NCBI GenBank assembly: GCA_012295275.1
Contig: CM022679.1
Span: forward strand, 25,526,407 to 25,590,406
Reading direction: 5' to 3'
DNA: 64,000 bases
Source: Chrysomallon squamiferum
Lineage: Eukaryota; Mollusca; Gastropoda; Neomphalida; Peltospiridae
This document shows, piece by piece, positions 32,934 to 45,894 of this stretch (its first letter is position 1; each line of letters opens with the position of its first letter). The notes beneath the pieces are model-generated. The model was not told the origin of the DNA, made no database searches, and saw only the letters and a program-made list of their open reading frames with translations. Made by a program: the position numbers and the translations under genes.

Positions 32934-33163
32934 AAAAAAACATACATGGAAACATTAAAAGGATAATAAACAAAAAAAAATAAATAAGTTTTTATTATAT
33001 TATTTTATTTTATATTTTTTTTATTTTTTTTATTTTTTTGTTTGTTTGTTTGTTTTTTTTGTTTTTTTTATTTAATTTTATGGAGTTTCTTCAATATTTT
33101 AACTGGACACTCTATTTTGGAAGGACAGTCATCCCTTCATCATTCCTCGCCGTTTGCCAACGC

Positions 33164-33164
<1 letters not shown>

Positions 33165-33225
<61 letters not shown>
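33165..33225. repeat. (AAT)n microsatellite upstream of neutral ceramidase
   Basis: About 20 pure AAT units followed by a GTT/TTG-rich stretch, ending about 190 bp before the start codon. Confidence 0.97.
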
Positions 33226-33366
33226 TTGTTGTTGGTTTTTTGGGGTGTGTTTTTTTGTTGTTGTTTTGTTGTTGTTGTTTTTTTTGTTTTTTTTATTTGG
33301 GAAAAAAATAAATTCTAATAAGTCAACCTATAATAAACAATAACAGTGATAGTGTTGTCAGTCTAA

Positions 33367-33398
33367 GTCACGTGACGTTATCTAACTTCATCACGTGA
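33367..33398. promoter_or_regulatory. CLEAR-type palindrome and second E-box before neutral ceramidase
   Basis: GTCACGTGAC (33367-33376) is a perfect match to the CLEAR element bound by TFEB/MITF-type bHLH-ZIP factors. It is followed by an overlapping TGACGT half-CRE and a second TCACGTGA (33391-33398). The first site ends 41 bp and the second 19 bp before the ATG, so they lie in the proximal promoter or 5' UTR. Lysosomal and lipid-catabolism genes often carry such sites. Confidence 0.65.
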
Positions 33399-33416
33399 TT
33401 TAGCGCTAATTCCGAA

Positions 33417-36400
33417 ATGGCAGGTGTTGGTGATAGTTGTATTTGGATGATCCTGTTTTTCTTTTCTATCAGTTTGACAGTTACAAAATGTCACAGTCAA
33501 TTTTCAGAAACTAACTATCTCATTGGAATAGGCATAGCTGACATTACTGGTCCTGCGGCAGAAGTGAACATGGTAATCATTCCAACTATTAATTGCATTA
33601 AACATGATTTGATTAATGTAAAATTTTAAACTTTACTTGAAAGTTACTTTAAACAAGAACGTTATTACAAAAATATTAAACATAGGTAAACAAAAAAAAA
33701 AAAAATAAAAAAAAAATAAATAAATAAAAAAAATAAAAATAAAAAAAAAATAAAAATGTTTAAAACATTCCACTTCAAAAAGACAGAAAGTGCACAATAT
33801 AGCTAAATGATTTTGATTATTTGGGTTAATTTTCTTTACAAACGCAAATAAATAATCAGTCATGAGTTTCAAAACCAAAAATATTAATGCATCATTTTTA
33901 AACATTTTATTATTATTATTATTTTTTTTAATTGATTCATATGTATACTTTCATAAAATGTATCATTCAACAGATTTCTCAAAAATATTTTGTATTTTCA
34001 GATGGGCTATGCCAGTCCTAAACAGAATACAAAAGGAATTCATTTCCGTCAGTTTAGTCGAACATTCATCATAGCAGACAGTGAAAATAAAAGTCGCTCA
34101 GTGTTTGTGAGCATAGACACAGCTACGGCATCCCAGCTTGTGAAGTTGGAGGTATCTTTAATCAATTTAGTAATTCAAATAATTCAACTGTATCACTGAT
34201 TTTTAGGGGAAAGAATATTCGGACACTTCTTTTATAATTAGGAAACGACTCATAAAATAACTACGTAATGAATACATTTTTTTGGATGCTATACTGAAGC
34301 TTCCATTGACTGTTCTATAAAAGAGAAGTGTATATATTGTTATAATAATGTTTAAGTTAAACTATCAAAATGAATTTGGTTTTGGAAATAGAGGTACAGA
34401 TTACAAATAATGAAAAAGAGAGAAAATGTATGTCTGTGTTTCTTATACGCTGTTGCAGAAAGGCAGAGGGTAGGATGGGAGGGAGAAAGAAACAAAGGGT
34501 GTGTTTTTATGCAGGTAGTTAAATATTGTGAACATTAATGTTCATAATTAATAAAAACAGAACAAATTATACTGTTTTTTGAAAGGCAATGGTCTTAACA
34601 TAAAAACAATTAATAACATGATCAGTTATTCATATAAAGTTTCTTATAAAAATCAAAGGATTGGACATAAAGAGGTGATAGTGTCCAACGACAGACTTTG
34701 TGTTTTCCAGGTTGTCAAGAGACTGGCTGCTCTGTATGGACCTGACCTGTACACAGACAGAAACATTGTTATCAGCTCAATACACACCCACTCTGGCCCA
34801 GGAGGGTATTTACAGTACTTGTTGTTTGACATCACCTCCCTGGGTTTTGTTAAAGAGTCCTTTGAGGCAATTGTTCATGGAATAGTCGAGGTTAGTTGTT
34901 AATTTCCTTCAGTTTCAGTACCATTAGCAACTGAAATTTTAGGTTTTCAGTTAGTTAACTTGATGACTGAAAAATTAACTTTTAACAGTTTATATTTATA
35001 CTGATGTTTTGAAATATATGATCATATCTTTATTGGTATATTTATATCTATTATTATATGAAGCATTTTTGATATTTAATATGTATTAATTTATATGTAA
35101 GTATTAATTTAAATTAAAATCATTCTGAAAGAAATTGAAAAATCTGCCTGGTCAGTGTATTTTTAATCACCGTTCTCACTAATTGGTAAATGTTAAAGGA
35201 ATTACTGAGTTTAATTTACACTGTCTAATATCTTTTTTTTTTTTTTTTTCATGCTTTTAGATAATTTATATGATGAAAACATGTCTTATAGTCAGTAGCT
35301 TGTTAATTTTTTCTTTTGATTATTAATTTTAAACCTATTATTTCAGTTAAGAATTAGTCTATAAATAACTTAGCAGTGATTTACTGGTTATCATGTAATA
35401 TCATGTTTTTAAAAATTAATTTACAGAGTATTGATAAAGCACATAACTCCATTCAACCAGGAAACATCTACATCAATTCTGGAGAACTGCTTGATGCCAA
35501 CATCAACAGGAGTCCAACTGCATATGACAACAACCCAAAGGAAGAAAAACAAAGGCAACAAAAAAAAAAAAAAAAAAAACATTCATTAATCATTACATAT
35601 AAATAATATTATTTTATTACATAAATATTTTTTTCTGCAGACTGGTCTAGAGTTAGTACTAATTTACTTAGAAAATTCATACTTAAACAAGCAACAAAAA
35701 TAAAATTTTAATCTTTATCAAAGATTTTCATGGTTCTTACTTTCATATAATTTTGAAGTATTTATTTCCTGGTATGTATACTTCTCTCATTCTGTCTCCA
35801 TTTCTGTGTGTGAATGTGGAAATTTTAAAGAATAAACAAGAGCGTATAAATGTTTTTAACTTTCAGATATAAGTATAATGTTGACAAGACAATGACAGTA
35901 CTGAAGATGGTTGATAGTCAAGGAAATGGTATTGGAATGATCAGGCAAGTTTAACAGTTTAAATTTGTTTGGTTTTTAAATATATTTTTCCTTTGTTTCT
36001 GTTAATACTGAATTTTTAATTATTAATTTTTTTTTTTTTTTTTTTGGCATTCCATAGTAGTTTTGTAACATTTAAAATAATGTTTTATTTAAATGCTATA
36101 TTACTATATAGTCTTCATATTGAATATTTGTTTATATTTTTTTTCTTTTGCAATCTATAGTAATTTTGTAACATTAAAAATATATTTTCTTTAATTCTCT
36201 ATTATTATATAGTCTTTATAGACAATTTTTTTTTTATTTGTTTTCTTGCAATCCATATTAATTTTGAAACATTAAAAATATATAAACTTTTTAAAAAATT
36301 CTGTTATTATTATATAGTCTTCATATCTGAACTGTTTGTTTTTGCAGTTGGTTTGCTGTGCACTGTACAAGTATGAACAACACAAACAGACTCATCAGTG

Positions 36401-36932
36401 GTGATAACAAAGGTTATGCATCTCAGTTGTTTGAGAAACTGATGAATCCAGATAGCTTACCTGGTCAGGTGAGTGCACCTTAAACTGATAAATAAAATTT
36501 ATCTTTATTTACTAATAACTTTTTTCTATTTCATTTTCAATGCTGTTTGTTTTCAATATGTCATATAGTCTCGACCTGCATCTTAAATATTTATATCAAA
36601 CATGGTTATATATAATGATTGATACTACATACAGTTGTGAATGAAAACATTATGTGTGATCTAAGCTATAAATTGTTACACATAAAAGTAATGCAGTTAT
36701 AACAATGAAATACAATCATGACTAAATTCACTGCCACACTCTATTATTACTGTTTTAAAAGTTAAATAATGAAATGTTATTTAATTTTTTTTTAATTTTT
36801 ATCTTTTCAATCCTTTAGAGATTTCTGGAGTCAGAAATATTAATAATTATAATTAATTCTTGAAGAAAGAAGAAGAAAGAAATTAAATATCTTGGATCAT
36901 TTTCATTCCTACTACTGCAAATATACATCATC

Positions 36933-36965
<33 letters not shown>

Positions 36966-39900
36966 ATGATGATGATGATGTTTAATAATCCAGTTTAATA
37001 GATTTAATAAGACTTGTATAACCTGTATTGTTTGCTACAAAATATAAATTTAAAACTAAAATATATTTTTTTCTTAGGGTTCTTTTGTCGCAGCATTTGC
37101 TCAGAGCAATGAAGGTGATGTCTCACCTAACACTAGAGGTCCCCACTGTCTTGACACTGGAAAGAGCTGTGACATACTCACCAGCACCTGCCATGGAAAG
37201 GTTAATAAAACAACCAGAAATTACTGTATAGAAAATATGTTTGCAATAATTTAAAAAAAAAAAAATAATAATAAATGTTCTCCAGATGACTATTTGTGGA
37301 TTAAACAGATACAAAAGTTATATTTAAATGTAGCCTGCTTATACTATTTATTTCATGTAATTCTTAGATTACAAGAATTAGTTTGATAACAACAAATATT
37401 AATTAATACAAGAGAGAAAAAGATCACAGATGTGAATGTGGTCATGGCAAATTGATAGAATACAAGATAACTGATGAACAATGCATATCGTCATTTGAAA
37501 ATTATTATACCATATGAATGGAAATGGTCTTGAAGATCATCAAAATGATGGACAAATGAACTGGATGAAGTATTTAAACTATATAGTTTGTTATAAAATG
37601 TTTCTGTTTCAGTGTGAACACTAATGCTAACACTTTTCTTTTAATTTATGATGGAGTAGTACTTACATTAAGTGAAATTTTATGTTTTGTATTAATATTG
37701 CAGAGTCAGTTGTGTGTGGCTTCTGGGCCAGGTAGAGATATGTTTGAAAGCACCAGAATCATTGGAGAGAAGCAGTTTGAAAAAGCAAAAGTATTTAACA
37801 TATTTATATATAAATAAACACTAAACAAATTTAGTTTTATGATAATTGTAATGAGGGAAAAGGTTTGTTTTTCCAAAATAAGTTTATGTTTCAAAAAAAA
37901 TGTTCAATATTTTATAATTTATGTTTTGTATATTTATCCTTAACTTATTTCAAAAGTATTGTGTTTTTTCATTATTTGTTTTTATTTTTATTTTTTTCTT
38001 ATTTCTTATTATTTTATTTTAATTAGTATTAATGTTTTGTGTGGCTTGTCAACTAAAATATATATTTTTTTCATTCATTTTAGGACCTGTATAATTCAGC
38101 TGTGACAAAGCTTTCTGGACCTGTTGATTTTAGACACAGTTATGTGAACATGCCCAAAGTCAGAGTTCCTTCCCACAATTCAACTGAAAGTGTTAGTAAA
38201 TTCTTACAGTTGTTTTTCATATTGAAAATACTGTCAGTAGGTGACAAACATTTTTGAAATACACCACTGTTTAACATCAGCTTTTTGTTTTTCTGTCTTC
38301 GATATTTCCATGTTAAAATATTTTTCTTTCATGCAAGCATATTTATCTGTGCATAATATATCCAAAACTGTCCATGTTAATAATATAAAAATAAACAGTT
38401 TGGTTTTTAATGTTAGACCTATTTACAGTAATCAGAATTGCCATCAAAGAGTCAAATTTAAATTTGTTTATCATTAATTTTTTCAACTAGATCTTTCTGT
38501 GCGAGCCAGCTATGGGGTACAGTTTTGCAGCTGGTACTACAGATGGGCCAGGAATGTTTGATTTCAAACAAGGTTATTTCTCTCAGCTTTCCTTCTAGTC
38601 AATATTTTATTAATATATTGTTTAATATTACTTGAAATCAATAGCAAACTCAGTCTTAAAACTGTCTTTGGCATCCTTCACCAACTGGATTGGCCCATTG
38701 TTCATTAACATACTGATTTTCTTTTATAATTATTATTTTTATTTATTTTTTTATACAGTCCAGCAGCTATTTTTTTTTTTTTTTTGACCAGTGATCCCTA
38801 AATGCCTAAATATCCATGTAGCCAGTCCACCTCTATTTCAAGATGATAGATTTAAAAAACAGTATATTTTATATTTTGTATTGTATGTGCATAATTATAT
38901 TAGTGAATAATAATTTGTATTTCAGATGATATATAAACAAATGCTGTATTTTATATTTTGAATTGCATCAGCATATATTAGTTAAAAAAAAAAAAAAAAT
39001 TGTATTTTAGGTGATACATCAACAAATATATTATGGAATACTATTCGTAATCTGATTAAAAAACCAACATTTGTTCAAATAGCTTGTCACCAACCAAAGC
39101 CAATTCTTCTGGACACTGGTGAGGTAAAGGTTTATAATGTTTTGATATATGAGGCCAAGATCCTTTGAATACTAATAAAAGTTTAGCAAATTATCAGTAA
39201 TTGGAAATAACAAAGAAAAAAAAAGAAAAAAAGGAAACAGATAGTATTTATTTATAACATTTTGATATTCAAGATCCTTTGATTATCAACACACATTTAG
39301 CACATTAGCTATTGTCAGAAATATTAAAAAGGGGAAAAAAAAAACAGGGTACAGATAATATTTATTTATAACGTTTTGACATATTATTAATAAAGGTTTA
39401 GCAAATTATCAAAACATTCAAAACAAAAGGACAGTTCCATAAAACTAAGACATTTTTGTCCATGTGTCAAATCTTGGAATAATTTGGCAATAAAGAATTA
39501 ATAAAAGTTGCTATTGGTTTTAATTTAACTTTACAGTATTTACTTCTGTCATTTTGTAGATTTCTCTACCCTATCTGTGGCAGGCACAGATAGTTCAAGT
39601 CCAGCTTCTGAGAATAGGTCAACTTGTCATCATTGCAGTTCCTGCAGAATTCACGTATGTTAGCCTTTATTAACCGCTTTGCTACCTGCCGTTTTTCTGA
39701 ACTCATTTCATTTAATGAGCACTAACTGAATATAGTGCATATTAGAAATAAAGACTGTTGTTAATGAACCTAAGCTTTTACATTGACAACTGTCAGGCAT
39801 CAAATCCTGTTTTCTTATTCCACACCATGAGCATTTATAATGTCTTTAGCTTGACAAAATTTATTCTTTTCATTGTAGAGTTACACCAGCTTTAATATTA

Positions 39901-42900
39901 GATGTACTGATGGAACTAAAATTTACTTATTTGAACCAAGAGCATTTAAACCAGTTATTTTCATTTGTATAATCAAGTACAATACACACTGAATTGACAG
40001 GAATATATTATTATACCTGACAGTTGCCAATTAGAACATTTTGTTAACAGGAATTTTTTTTTTTTTTTTATTAAAAAGTAATTACAGAGACTTTATTTAT
40101 AGGTTTAAATATTAAACATGTTTGAAACAAGATTATTTTATGACATAGAGAAATATGTTGTGAATGTATTTAATTGACAATGATATTTAAAGATCTTGTC
40201 TGGTTCAAGTGTTTTTATCTTGTAAAACTTTCAGCACAATGGCAGGCAGAAGAACAAGGGATGCAGTCACTCAAGTAAGTATGAAGAACACTGAGAATTT
40301 ATAAAAACAATAAAAAACTGATTTTTTTAAATGATACTTAAACATTTTCCATTAAACAGAGTGTTAATTTAAAAATAAAACAAAATAACACTTAAATTAA
40401 TATATATTTTATTAATTATCTTTAATTTTTCATGTATAACAAATCTTACAGACTGAATGTAGATTGTGTGATCTAATAACATTTTGTTTTTCAGACTGAT
40501 AGTTAATATAGTATAATATAATTCAATTTTTCAGACTGAATTGTGTATTCAGGATATTTCTAATTTTCAGACTGAAGATTCATGGTATAATGTGAATATA
40601 TTTTTTTTTTTTTATGGTCTAGTATATTTCTGTTTTTCAGACTAAAGGTGTATTGGATAATACATTTCTTTCTTTTTTTTCAGCTTGAAGTTGTATCATA
40701 TAATATATTTCTGTTTTTCAACCTGAAGGTGAACTGTATAATACATTTGATTTTCAACTTATGCAGGATGGTGGTGTAATTATATTTCAGTTTCTCAGAC
40801 AAAACATCAGTGATAAAATATACTTCTGTTTTTTAATTACTGAAGATGGATAATATAACACATCTGTTTTTAGACACTGAAGGATGATGGGTTCCCTGAT
40901 GACACTGTGTCTGTTATTGCTGGTCTGTCTAATGATTATACTGATTATGTTACAACCTATGAGGAATATCAGGTATTTGATAGTTTAATCATATTACACT
41001 GTTACATTGGTGTTATAAAATTTTCAATACTTGCTCAGTCCACTGTATATTTAAAGTTCAGTCAAAGAATTTAACTTGTTTATTTCATAGAAGTGTTTTG
41101 TGTTTGAAAGGAATGGTAAGAGTTAAAAATACAAAAAAAGATAATAAAGTCTTCTAATCACCATTTACCTCTACACAGGAACCTCTGATGCAAATCTGAA
41201 ATTACCTGGTTTGTTTCTGTGACAATAGAATAAGTAAATAGTGTAAGCTTTATAAATAATGTATTTCTCTTGGAATTGTTTGATTTCTAGCTGCCTGCTT
41301 TTGTTATTTAATAGTAATATAATAAGGCAGAAATGTTACACTTTTGTATACTAATAGTGTTGTATCATATCATAAAACTTCAAACATAATTCTCATAGAA
41401 ATTTTTTTTTGCCACTCATGCATGATTATTCACATTGATAAAATACATATAAATTATTTTTTTCAGTCTTGCCATATCACTCTTTTTTTTTTTTTTTATG
41501 TAAAATATAACAAAAGTATGTGAGAAGACAAAAGAAAATAATGATTCCTTGCTTCTTGCATGACAGAAGACCTATGATGTTATTGTTATGCTGTACTTAG
41601 CAGCATCCTGGCAAAAGCAATGCTAGAAGTTCTCACAGAAATATAAAATAAATATTTTCTGAGCTGTTTGTTTGTACCACAACAGACAGACATTAACAAT
41701 GGATTCGTCTCATCAGTTTATCTGGTTCTTGTAGGAATGTTACAACTATTCCAGTGCCATTAATGAAACCCAACAGAAATAGGTCTGTATTTTCATCCAG
41801 ACAGTACAGAGAAATGACATTTTGTTAATGGAAAAATTCTTCAGTATTTTTGGAGATCGTTATTAATTAATAGTTATTAGTTGCATGTAAAACAAGACTG
41901 ACTAATGTTACAATAAAAGCAATTTGTTGGGTAAATAGCATAAATGTTAAGCATGCTTCAAATGGGACCAGTTTCCAAGATGGTTACACTATGTAAGTTA
42001 AGGAATTTTAGTTTTAAAAAGAATTTAATGACTTGTTAAAAAAAAAATTGGATTTTGTTATTATTGTTATTATTATTTTATTTTATTTTTTTCAGTTATT
42101 TTATCTTATTTTGTTTTTTTTAGGCTTTTTATTTTTTCAGTTATTTTTATTGTGTGGGTGGGTGTGTGGGTATTACAACAATAGTAGGCAACAATAAATG
42201 AAACAATTGCTAAAAATTACACACACACACCTAGAATACATTTTGGTTATGCTGCTTTTCAGTTTTAACTTTTATTATAGTTTACTGCTTCCCCCTAGTT
42301 CCTAATTCAAACAAAGAAAATATTTTAGTAACAATATATTATTCTTACAACATCATGCAAAACATAATAAAAGAATAATTAATATTTCATTGAAATTGAA
42401 ATTTTAATGTAAAAAAAAAAAAACCCATCAAATTTTCAGTCGAAATCAAAATGTTCCTGTACATCATTTATTTGCTAGGTTTTCCACACAACACATGTAA
42501 ACGAAACTTCGGCAGGTGTTTCTTTCTCTAAAATACCAATTCTGAAAAGGGATTATTTGGCTAATTGGATACATTTAATGGAAATATTTATTTTCAGATT
42601 CAGAGATATGAAGGTGCCTCCACTATTTACGGCCCTCGGACACTTGAGGGATACATTCAGAATTTTAAACATCTCGCAAGTGATATGGCAAAGGTGAGTG
42701 TTTGGATTCCACAGAACCAAATTAACAAACCTGCTCCAGATATCAAATGTCACACAAGAATGCCTTTGACCTATAACCAAAAATTAAAATAAACAGGAAG
42801 TCTTCATTTTGAAGGGAATGATTTTAATATATTATTTATTTTCTTTCAGTTACTTTTTGGCTTGTTTTTTTTTTTTTTTTTTGGGGGTGTTTGTAAGAAG

Positions 42901-45824
42901 TTTATATTTTATTTCTTTGTTATCATTATTTATTTTTATATATCTCTTCTTTTTTTTTTTATCTTTACTTGTGAATCTTAATTATTTTTGTCTTAGAATG
43001 TAATACAAATGTAATGAATCTTCGTTAATTTTATTGCTTATGTCATCTAAGATCTCAGACAGCTTGAAGTACAAGTACAGTTCTGAATAATGCTGTCAGG
43101 TTATACTAATTTGGTTTGTATAAATGTTTCATTTTCATGTACATATCTTGATGAACTGAACCAAGTACAAGAATATTTTTTAGCTGTGATGACAGTAATA
43201 AATTTATTTTATTTTTTCATTTCGATCTTTTTCTTTTTCTTTTATGAAGACCTTCATTTTTCTAATTTTTTTATTTCTTAGGGAGTTCCTTCTGAACCAG
43301 GACCAAACCCACCAAACTTGCTAAGGAAACAAATGTCCTTTCTTCCTCCAGTTATTTTTGATAGAAATCCCTCAGGAAAGAATTTTGGAAGTGTACTAGT
43401 GGACTGTGAGAAAACGTATTACAAGGCAGGCATCATAAGATTGTGTTTTTACATATACATATAAAATATATATGCATACCTTATATAAATAACACAGTTC
43501 AGAACCTTCACAATCTCATTTTCTTTATATGTGCATTAACACAAGTTAATATTAAAATATTACTTTCCTAAAGAGTTTTTATAGATTTTTTTTAAATTTT
43601 TATTTTTATTTTACTTTTTAAGATAAATGAATAGAAATAAATGAAATATTGGCATTATTGGGGGAAATTTAAAAAAAAAAATTTAAAATTATTTTAAATA
43701 TATTGGTAATTAATTAATTAACAATGTATCAAATGTATTAATTAATTAACAGATAGTTTGTAAAAGTCCTTCTGTTTGCTTGATCAATGAATAATATTTT
43801 AATATTTGCTTCTTTTTTTTTTAAGAATTCTTCAGTGAGTGTAAAATTTGTCACTGCAAACCCTCGAAACAGCCTTGGGGTAAGAAATTTTAACTTTTGT
43901 TTTGTTTTGTTTTTTTTTTATTTTATTTTAAATAAATGAGGAATGTTAAAATATGTGATACATGGAATCTATGAAAATAGAATTGTGATAATTGGCATGA
44001 ATTTTGTTCTTGTTTCTTCTGTATCAAATTTATTGTTGTTGTTTTGGTTTTTTTTTTGGTTTTTTATGAGCTGAATAGACATTTTTTTCCCATTCAAGAC
44101 AAAATACAGTACTTATCTCAAAATATGCTTGTAGTCATCAATCACTCATAAAAATTATGAAGGAAATTATTTTGTACATGCTTTTGTGTCTGTGTGATAA
44201 TTTATGTAAGGTCCCTTGTTCTTATATCCTAATAAGTGAAAACATATTGCACCCCCTCAAAAAAAAAAATATATATATTTTACACCTAATAATCTATAAA
44301 ATGTTGAGGTACATAATATATACATGTGCTGAAGTATTAAGCAAATGTTCATATGTTAGCAGTAGGATTTACATGCAGTCAATTTCTTTTGTATGTTTTA
44401 TTTTGAATAATCAGAGAGTGGCAGCCAGCATCAGAAAGCATTTTAAATTTATTACAATAATGGGTTTTTTGTAAAATATCATTCAAAATTTGTATTTATT
44501 TGTTTTTAGCAAGAAGGCAAAACCTTTCTCACTGTCATGATGAAGACAGGAGAAGAATGGAAAGTTATAGCTACAGACTCCAACTGGGAAACCAAGTGTG
44601 TAATACACCATTTATTTCTCTTTCTCATCTTTGCTGCTGTTACTTAATTTCAATATCATAACATGGTCATTACCTGTTTGTATTGAGAGAACATAATGAA
44701 CTAAGCTATGCTGAGATATAATTTATATACACCTTTTTCTTTAAATAATATTAATGTCAGGCACAAAAAAATACATACCATACATTTCATACCTTAACTA
44801 TAGACATTAATGAATTTGGCACCAACAGTGGAATGAGTCTTGGCATGTTAATATCAATTAATTATTATATTATTAGTAAAGATGTACTTCTACATACATA
44901 AACAATATTTGTAATTGTATATTACACTGTATTCATTATTTCTGCTAACTGCACTAATGCATATAAATTTGGGAATTTGCATATAAAAGATCCCTTATTG
45001 CTAGTGAGTAAGAACTGAAATTTGACAGCAGATCACCTACCTCTTCTGAACCACTGATGAATAAAGAAAATTATTTAACTCCCTAAATAATAAATAACTC
45101 TGGTGTTAATGATTATTTTTAAGTAGCATTAGGGACTATTTTAATGGGAATCATATTACTGACTTTCCCTGTATCTGTACTAATTCTTTGTAGTCTGAAT
45201 GTACTGTGTTTTCTCTGGTGTATCATATCACCTGTCCAGTATTATCTATTTTTAGTTCATATTGTTTTTTATTGTAATACACATCAGATGCAAAGACTTT
45301 GATATAATTTGTTCATTCCTTTGGTATTATTTGAACTAACTTTTTGAAATATTTTCTTCTTTTCTTTGTTTTTATTACCATCATCATCAACTTTTTCTTT
45401 TTCATTATCATCTTCTTCTTCTTTTTTTTCTTCTTCTTTTTTTTTATTATAGTTATTACTACTACTACTATTATTATTATTATTATAGTTATTACTACTA
45501 CTACTACTATTATTATTATTACTACTACTACTAGTACTACTACTGTTACTACTATTACTACTACCTATAATACTAGTACCTCTGTTATTACTATTATTAT
45601 AATTACATTATCATTATAATTATTACTATTTTTCCAGATTTGAATGGAGAAGAACAAACATATTGTTGGGTGAGAGTGAAGCAACCATCGAATGGAACAT
45701 TCCACCTGATACAACACCAGGAACCTACGTCATCAAACACTTTGGCTACAGCAAATCTCTGTTTGGAGAAATCAAACCTTTTGTTGGCTCATCTAGTACT
45801 TTTGAGGTTTTGGCCAACCCCTAG
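33417..45824 (+). CDS. ASAH2: Neutral ceramidase, 19 coding exons
   Basis: Exons are 33417-33572, 34002-34151, 34711-34890, 35427-35554, 35867-35944, 36348-36468, 37078-37200, 37704-37790, 38084-38191, 38491-38572, 39011-39123, 39560-39654, 40235-40274, 40874-40972, 42598-42693, 43282-43425, 43826-43879, 44510-44595 and 45638-45824 (2127 nt, 708 aa). Residues 1 to about 27 are a signal peptide, and the mature chain begins directly with the conserved YLIGIGIADITGPAAE block. The vertebrate mucin-like box is absent, which suggests secretion rather than stable membrane display. Catalytic landmarks are the zinc-site HTHSGPGG (127-134), WFAVH (His236), the nucleophile hexapeptide GDVSPN (Ser287), PAEFTTMAGRR (Glu472) and YTDYVTTYEEYQ (509-520). 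The C-terminal Ig-like domain ends the protein. The enzyme hydrolyses ceramide to sphingosine and fatty acid at neutral pH. Introns 4, 5 and 16 have GC donors. Confidence 0.97.
36040..36347 (+). repeat. About 100-bp tandem array ending at the ceramidase exon 6 acceptor
   Basis: Three units share TTTTGCAATC(T/C)ATA, AATTTTG(T/A)AACAT and TATATAGTCTTCATA in the same order. The fourth TTTTTGCAGTTGG is the real acceptor of exon 6. The array fills most of intron 5. Confidence 0.85.
36938..36981. repeat. (CTA)n and (ATG)n tract in ceramidase intron 6
   Basis: About nine CTA units (36938-36964) followed by about five ATG units. Confidence 0.9.
39124..39430 (+). repeat. About 105-bp tandem array starting at the ceramidase exon 11 donor
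   Basis: Three units carry TTTATAA(T/C)(G/A)TTTTGA(T/C)AT, AAGATCCTTTGA and TTTAGCA(A/C)ATTA in order. The first begins within 10 bases of the splice donor. Confidence 0.82.
40480..40885 (+). repeat. About 40-bp tandem array ending at the ceramidase exon 14 acceptor
   Basis: About nine degenerate units have the pattern TTTCTGTTTTTCAGACTGAAGG then about 20 AT-rich bases ending ATAATATATTT. The last member is the real acceptor and exon start CTGTTTTTAG|ACACTGAAGGATG. At least four upstream units keep a complete polypyrimidine tract and CAG. Confidence 0.9.
44975..45065 (+). mobile_element. SINE core fragment in ceramidase intron 18
   Basis: TTTGCATATAAAAGATCCCT and its 3' continuation match, in the opposite orientation, the block at 46676-46705. 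The core resembles the body of a SINE that I recall as common in gastropod genomes. The tRNA-like head is missing here, so this is a truncated, diverged copy. Confidence 0.6.
45400..45630. repeat. CTT, ATT and ACT repeats before ceramidase exon 19
   Basis: Impure trinucleotide repeats fill the last 230 bp of intron 18 and leave only a short TTTTTCCAG tract at the acceptor. Confidence 0.93.
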
Positions 45825-45888
45825 TAGACACTTGCACACAAAAAGATATTGTACATATGTTGAATATTTTTTATTTTTTTTCCTCTAA

Positions 45889-45894
45889 AATAAA
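45889..45894 (+). terminator. Poly(A) signal of neutral ceramidase
   Basis: AATAAA lies 65 bp after the stop codon and is followed by an A-rich run. A second AATAAA lies about 40 bp further on. Confidence 0.65.

Noticed and set aside
32517-32983. Several overlapping frames of 64-119 codons
   Set aside because: All are readings of TA/TG/GA dinucleotide repeats.
40480-40885. CRISPR-like spacing of short repeats
   Set aside because: Units are degenerate, the whole unit repeats rather than alternating with unique spacers, and the locus is an animal intron.
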